64,000 nt of DNA from the NCBI RefSeq assembly GCF_010389155.1, contig NC_057763.1, positions 42,762,645 to 42,826,644 of the forward strand, read 5' to 3'. The notes under the pieces are model-generated. The model saw only the letters and a list, made by a program, of their open reading frames with translations, was not told the DNA's origin and did no database searches. Both the position numbers and the translations under genes were made by a program. Shown here piece by piece: positions 60,136-64,000 of the stretch (position 1 is its first letter; every line of letters starts with the position of its first letter). Origin of the DNA: Erigeron canadensis (taxonomy: Eukaryota > Streptophyta > Magnoliopsida > Asterales > Asteraceae).

Positions 60136-60466
60136 GTCCTTGAGATTTAGCTCAGTGGTTGAAAGATCATCTCCTTATATGAGGTATTGTGTTCAAGTCT
60201 TGAGAATGACATATGAATTAAGTCCCTTTATTAGTTTGGGTATATCCAGGTTCAAGTATGAAAGGACATGATTTACCCCTATTAATCGTCGTGTCTTCGG
60301 GCGGATTAATAGAGAGTTTTTCCTCCCTCGTGTATTTGAAATAGACATTTCTACTTCGAGAGAACTATCTAGCGCGAACCCGGTTAAAACAAAGTATGCT
60401 AGACCTCTCGCTGTCGAATCGTGACACGAAGTTTCCAACGAAATTTAACTTTCAAAAAAAAGTTAC
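60136..60466 (+). mobile_element. tRNA-derived SINE, second family
   Basis: A box TAGCTCAGTGG near 60149 and a B-box-like GTTCAAGTCTT near 60192 mark a pol III promoter. The 3' end is A-rich (60454-60461). Flanking direct repeats ATTTAACACTT lie at 60125-60135 and 60467-60477. Its body is unlike the SINE at 26008-26255. Confidence 0.72.
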
Positions 60467-60477
60467 ATTTAACACTT

Positions 60478-61379
60478 ACGATTTTTTTAAAAAAAAAAAA
60501 AAAGGAAAAGAAAAAAACACTCCATTTCAAGAAGAGAAAAAAAGAGGCGGGTTAACTTAACACGTGAAGTGTGAACTCATAAATTTAAACCTACAGAAAA
60601 CCTGTCATATAATAGGCCCAAAACCTTGAAAAGGGGCCTCTTCATAACACAAAAGCCCAAAAAGAGAGATGACATCATGAATTCATGATAGTATGATACT
60701 GCCATCTTTTCTATTCTACAAAGAAATTTATAACAATGAATCGGATACAAGTGTATCACTAAATAATTATTACAGTTGAAACAATATATGATGTAGAATA
60801 TAGAATAATTATTATTGTAATTTGTTGTAGACTTGTCCTGAATAATATTTTTTTTAAAAAAATTTATAATATTTGTCCGTATAATATTATGATCTTATTA
60901 TGCAAGTAGTAATAGTAGTACATAATGCTAGGTTGGTTTGGACACCGAAGGTGTTTTAAGGCTATGAGATTGAATGGAGTTATGTTTTTAAGTAAGTTAA
61001 GTTGTTGATTGTAAGTATTTTTTTTTATTGCAGATTTTTGCGAGGATCAACACGGGAGTTGATGTAACGAGAGCATGATTCTGCATTTCTAGCTACTGCC
61101 CCTTAGTGCCAAATATATTTTTGCAGATTTTTCTGAGATGTCATTCTAAGTTTTCAGAATTTATAGCTTACAAACACGTTGTATTTTTGGTTGGAGGTTC
61201 AAGATAGCTTGATTTGATGTTAATTTATGGTGCAATAAACATTTTGGTTTTGTGGGTTGTCTGTATTCTTTCGGGATGGAGTTCCGGTATAAATTCAAAA
61301 GTGAAATTTGACATGTGTAAACTTAAGTCTTTTAGTGAGTGTACATTCTGTCATGAAATGAGTTTTGATGAAAGGTGTT
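60478..61379. other. Intergenic DNA without a recognised gene
   Basis: It contains a poly-A run at 60490-60504. Around 61030-61210, TTGCAGATTTTTGCGAGGATC resembles an acceptor site and exon start, but no coding frame of note follows. Confidence 0.4.
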
Positions 61380-61593
61380 TCAAGTATTTTTTTTAGTGAC
61401 CGAAGGGTGTAGACACTATAGTATTTGACATTTAGTGACTGAAATTTAGTGTAGTAGTAGACTTTTAGCTACCATTCCTTTAGTGACACATTTTTTTTTC
61501 TTGAGGGAAAAGACCAAAATGGATTTAGTGACTGTTTTTAAAGATTTAGTGACAATTTATTTTTAGTCACTAAACGTCACTTATCTTGTAGTG
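61380..61593 (-). mobile_element. Terminal fragment of a CACTA-like transposon
   Basis: On the minus strand the sequence starts CACTACAAGATAAGTGACG, like the CACTACAAGAAAA termini of plant CACTA (En/Spm) elements. At least six TTTAGTGAC motifs repeat over the next 210 bp, as in subterminal repeats of that superfamily. The opposite end was not found, so only a fragment or one end is called. Confidence 0.6.
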
Positions 61594-64000
61594 GTATGTA
61601 CCGATTTACAATTCTATATGCAATATTTTGATAGTTTATACTCAAGGGAGACATTAAGACTTAGAATTGACATGATTTTGACTACTGCTCAAACAATTGG
61701 TGAAGAGAAAACAAAACTACTTTAAAACATTAAGTTTGTCAGCTATAGTACTAGTAGCTTTAATTATAATGTTAACTTTAAGATATATCAAGTTTCTTTT
61801 AGTTATAGTATGGTTGGATCCCGATGCCTTTCAAAGAGTCATCTTTACATCTTATATCGATATTAGAGAATAGCTTAGGCTTACATCATTATCGCCAAAC
61901 CTAGTTGTTTAAATGGCTTAGGGTCCAAATACACTTTAAAATTACTCAATATTAATCTATAATATAGTATTAACTAAATATATGTTTAGAATTAATTTAT
62001 TATATTATATATGGTGTAATATTGATTTTATATCTCATTTTTATAATCAGAGTTGAAAGAAAAAACTTAAATTGTCAAATTATAACATTTAAAATGAAAC
62101 GAATCGTATGTATTTATAACTTTCTCCATTATTTCAATTGATTTTAACACGTGTTAAACTAGTCAGTTGGTTTTGATTTTTGAGTGTTAAACCTACTAAT
62201 TATTTATTGGCCAATATTGATCCAGTTTAGCAACAAGCAAGTAATATATGCAGTTATTTTAACAAAGCTACCGACCAAGAAAACGTAGAAGTCAAACAAG
62301 AGTCGATCTTAATAAAATCATCGATTACATGTAACAATCGAATAATGTATTACGCCAAAAAATTTATATATCACCTCTTAAGAATAACAACTTAACAAAC
62401 CCGTTTTAATTGGTTAACAGACTGGCATATATCTAAAACACGTTTTAAACATACATATATACAAAAAATAAACCATCTTTTGCACCATTTATATATGTTT
62501 CTAAAGTATTCATTGGTGTTTGTTTTTGTCCCAATCAAAGCTTTAGAATTGAATGGACTAGATACGGTTTTGGCCAACATATGAAGCTTAAGAAGCAACA
62601 ACTCTCCAATAATGTGGATACACGTAAGCTAACAATGGAGACACGTAATAACTTGCACAAAAAAATGTCTCATTTACTATTAGTTGACCAAAAAGTACAT
62701 GAACAAAAAACATAATATAGGAGACCGCCCCACCTCCATTATATTCATTAGTTGACCTCTGCCATCCATCATCCTTTTTAAAACTCTAAAAGGGAACTCT
62801 AATTTATCCAATCGTATTCTTTTTCATGTTTTATATCTTTGCAACCCAACAAAATTTGAGAAAATATATTATACTAATAAGGTTCTTCAACTCAAACAAT
62901 GTGGCAAGTTTTTATGTTTTCTAACAATCGAATATCGAATATATAATAAGGTTCCTCATTAACGGAGCTACATGGAAGCAAAGAGTGACCGTATCTACGC
63001 ACAATGTCTATAAACTTCATATTTTCAGTATTATATTTTATGTATTAATTAATTCAAATTCAATGTAAAGTTAATTGGCCTCTCAACAATACATTCAGAT
63101 TGTAAAGTTTTCGGCTCGATAAACCTAAATCATGTCTTCCCCGGTGTGTTCATTGATTCTTTTTGGACACTCGGTCATCTTGACTCTAGCTAGAGTGACG
63201 GGCATAGTTACGAGTATCACATAATTTTGATATCTCGACTCTTGAGTCGAATCTTAATTGAACCAAACTCCGATCCACGCCTCCAACCCTCATAAGATTC
63301 ATTATCTATCCAAATTGAGTACTCGCCAGTCGCCTACACGCATCATGCCTAGCTCAGTTTGAATCCCCAGCTATATAACTAATTGTAGTAATGCAATATT
63401 TATCTTTCTTTGAACGTTGAAACATTCCTTTGATAAAACCCAATATATTCGTAGCTAATGGTAAAGCTTACATAAGGAATGATGTTTTTAATCACTCAAG
63501 GGTTGATTTTCATAAATTCTTTTTAATTATTCCTTTTTAGTAAGTATTATTTCTTTTGTTGCATAAAGTATAAATAAAGTATATGATGATTGAGTTTTTT
63601 AGTATAAAAAACACTACATATAGCACAAAGGTTATGGATAAAATAGAAAATTAAAATGAAATTGATGTGAACAAAGAAAGCCAAATGTCACTGCTACTCG
63701 TTGCTTGTGATTTATACATGGAATATATCTTTCTTGATACAAGCCTATAACTATTTTAAAACTAAAGTAACTAATTTGGTTAATTAGTCATATGTCGACG
63801 ACTAAGTGTTACACCAACATTATATTAACAAAATGGTTAGTGATATTATTGTCACACCAGCAATAAACTATCTTATATAGATGAGAGATGGGAAATCGGG
63901 AGAGACAGACTCGAGCTTCTTCGTCCGAGAGATCGAGGATAAAAAAAATGGATGTAATATTAGGAGAAAGAATGTGCAAGATGAGAGATGAAAATGGGTG
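61594..64000. other. Intergenic region to the window end
   Basis: AT-rich with no recognised gene. 63080-63370 is a less AT-rich patch of unknown nature. The last 130 bp show purine-rich sequence and an ATG at 63949 that could belong to a gene beyond the window, but this cannot be judged. Confidence 0.4.

Overview
The window looks like nuclear DNA of a eudicot plant. Genes are split into many short exons with GT-AG introns, intergenic DNA is AT-rich and packed with LTR, SINE, MITE and Mutator-like debris, and all six recognisable genes have plant-type domain architectures. The mix of elements would suit an Asteraceae genome, but that is only an impression. No prokaryotic or organellar gene was seen.

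Layout. 1-1690 is a decayed duplicate of the 3' end of an RNA helicase gene whose intact copy lies at 19.8-25.4 kb. 1.7-10.8 kb is a transposon graveyard: a 1.4-kb LTR-like element with target-site duplications, two truncated relatives, and a 2.1-kb solo LTR that landed inside a pyrimidine-rich tandem array. 11.7-18.8 kb (+) is a PAP/OAS1-type nucleotidyltransferase gene. It converges on the DEAD-box helicase gene (RH26/RH31-like, 25430-19803, -). 25.4-29.8 kb is a divergent intergenic region with a SINE carrying perfect 19-bp target-site duplications and a 1.3-kb long-TIR element. 29.8-32.3 kb (+) is an SDE2 splicing-factor gene. 33.6-35.0 kb (-) is an ATL-type RING-H2 ubiquitin ligase gene with a GUB_WAK ectodomain. 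36.9-39.9 kb (-) is an F-box gene of the RMF (At3g61730) type. 42.6-50.1 kb (-) is a 24-exon trithorax-like histone methyltransferase gene (ATX3/4/5 type). A decayed Copia-like retrotransposon with matching LTRs (50550-55210) sits about 440 bp upstream of its start codon. 55.2-64 kb has no recognised gene; it holds a second solo LTR of the same family as the one at 7.9-10.1 kb, a SINE, a MITE and a CACTA-like end.

The exon models were built by hand from splice sites and reading frame, and every model closes in frame. The genes do not form a pathway, but they share themes: RNA processing (nucleotidyltransferase, helicase, SDE2), protein turnover (ATL, F-box) and chromatin (ATX). The nucleotidyltransferase, RMF-like and ATX-like genes match genes that, from memory, lie close together in Arabidopsis (At3g61690, At3g61730, At3g61740), so this is probably a conserved block expanded by transposons. 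I found no clearly new biological system. The most unusual items are the tandem exon duplication in the ATX-like gene, the GC-AG intron in the same gene, and the two solo LTRs that share a 43-bp minisatellite.
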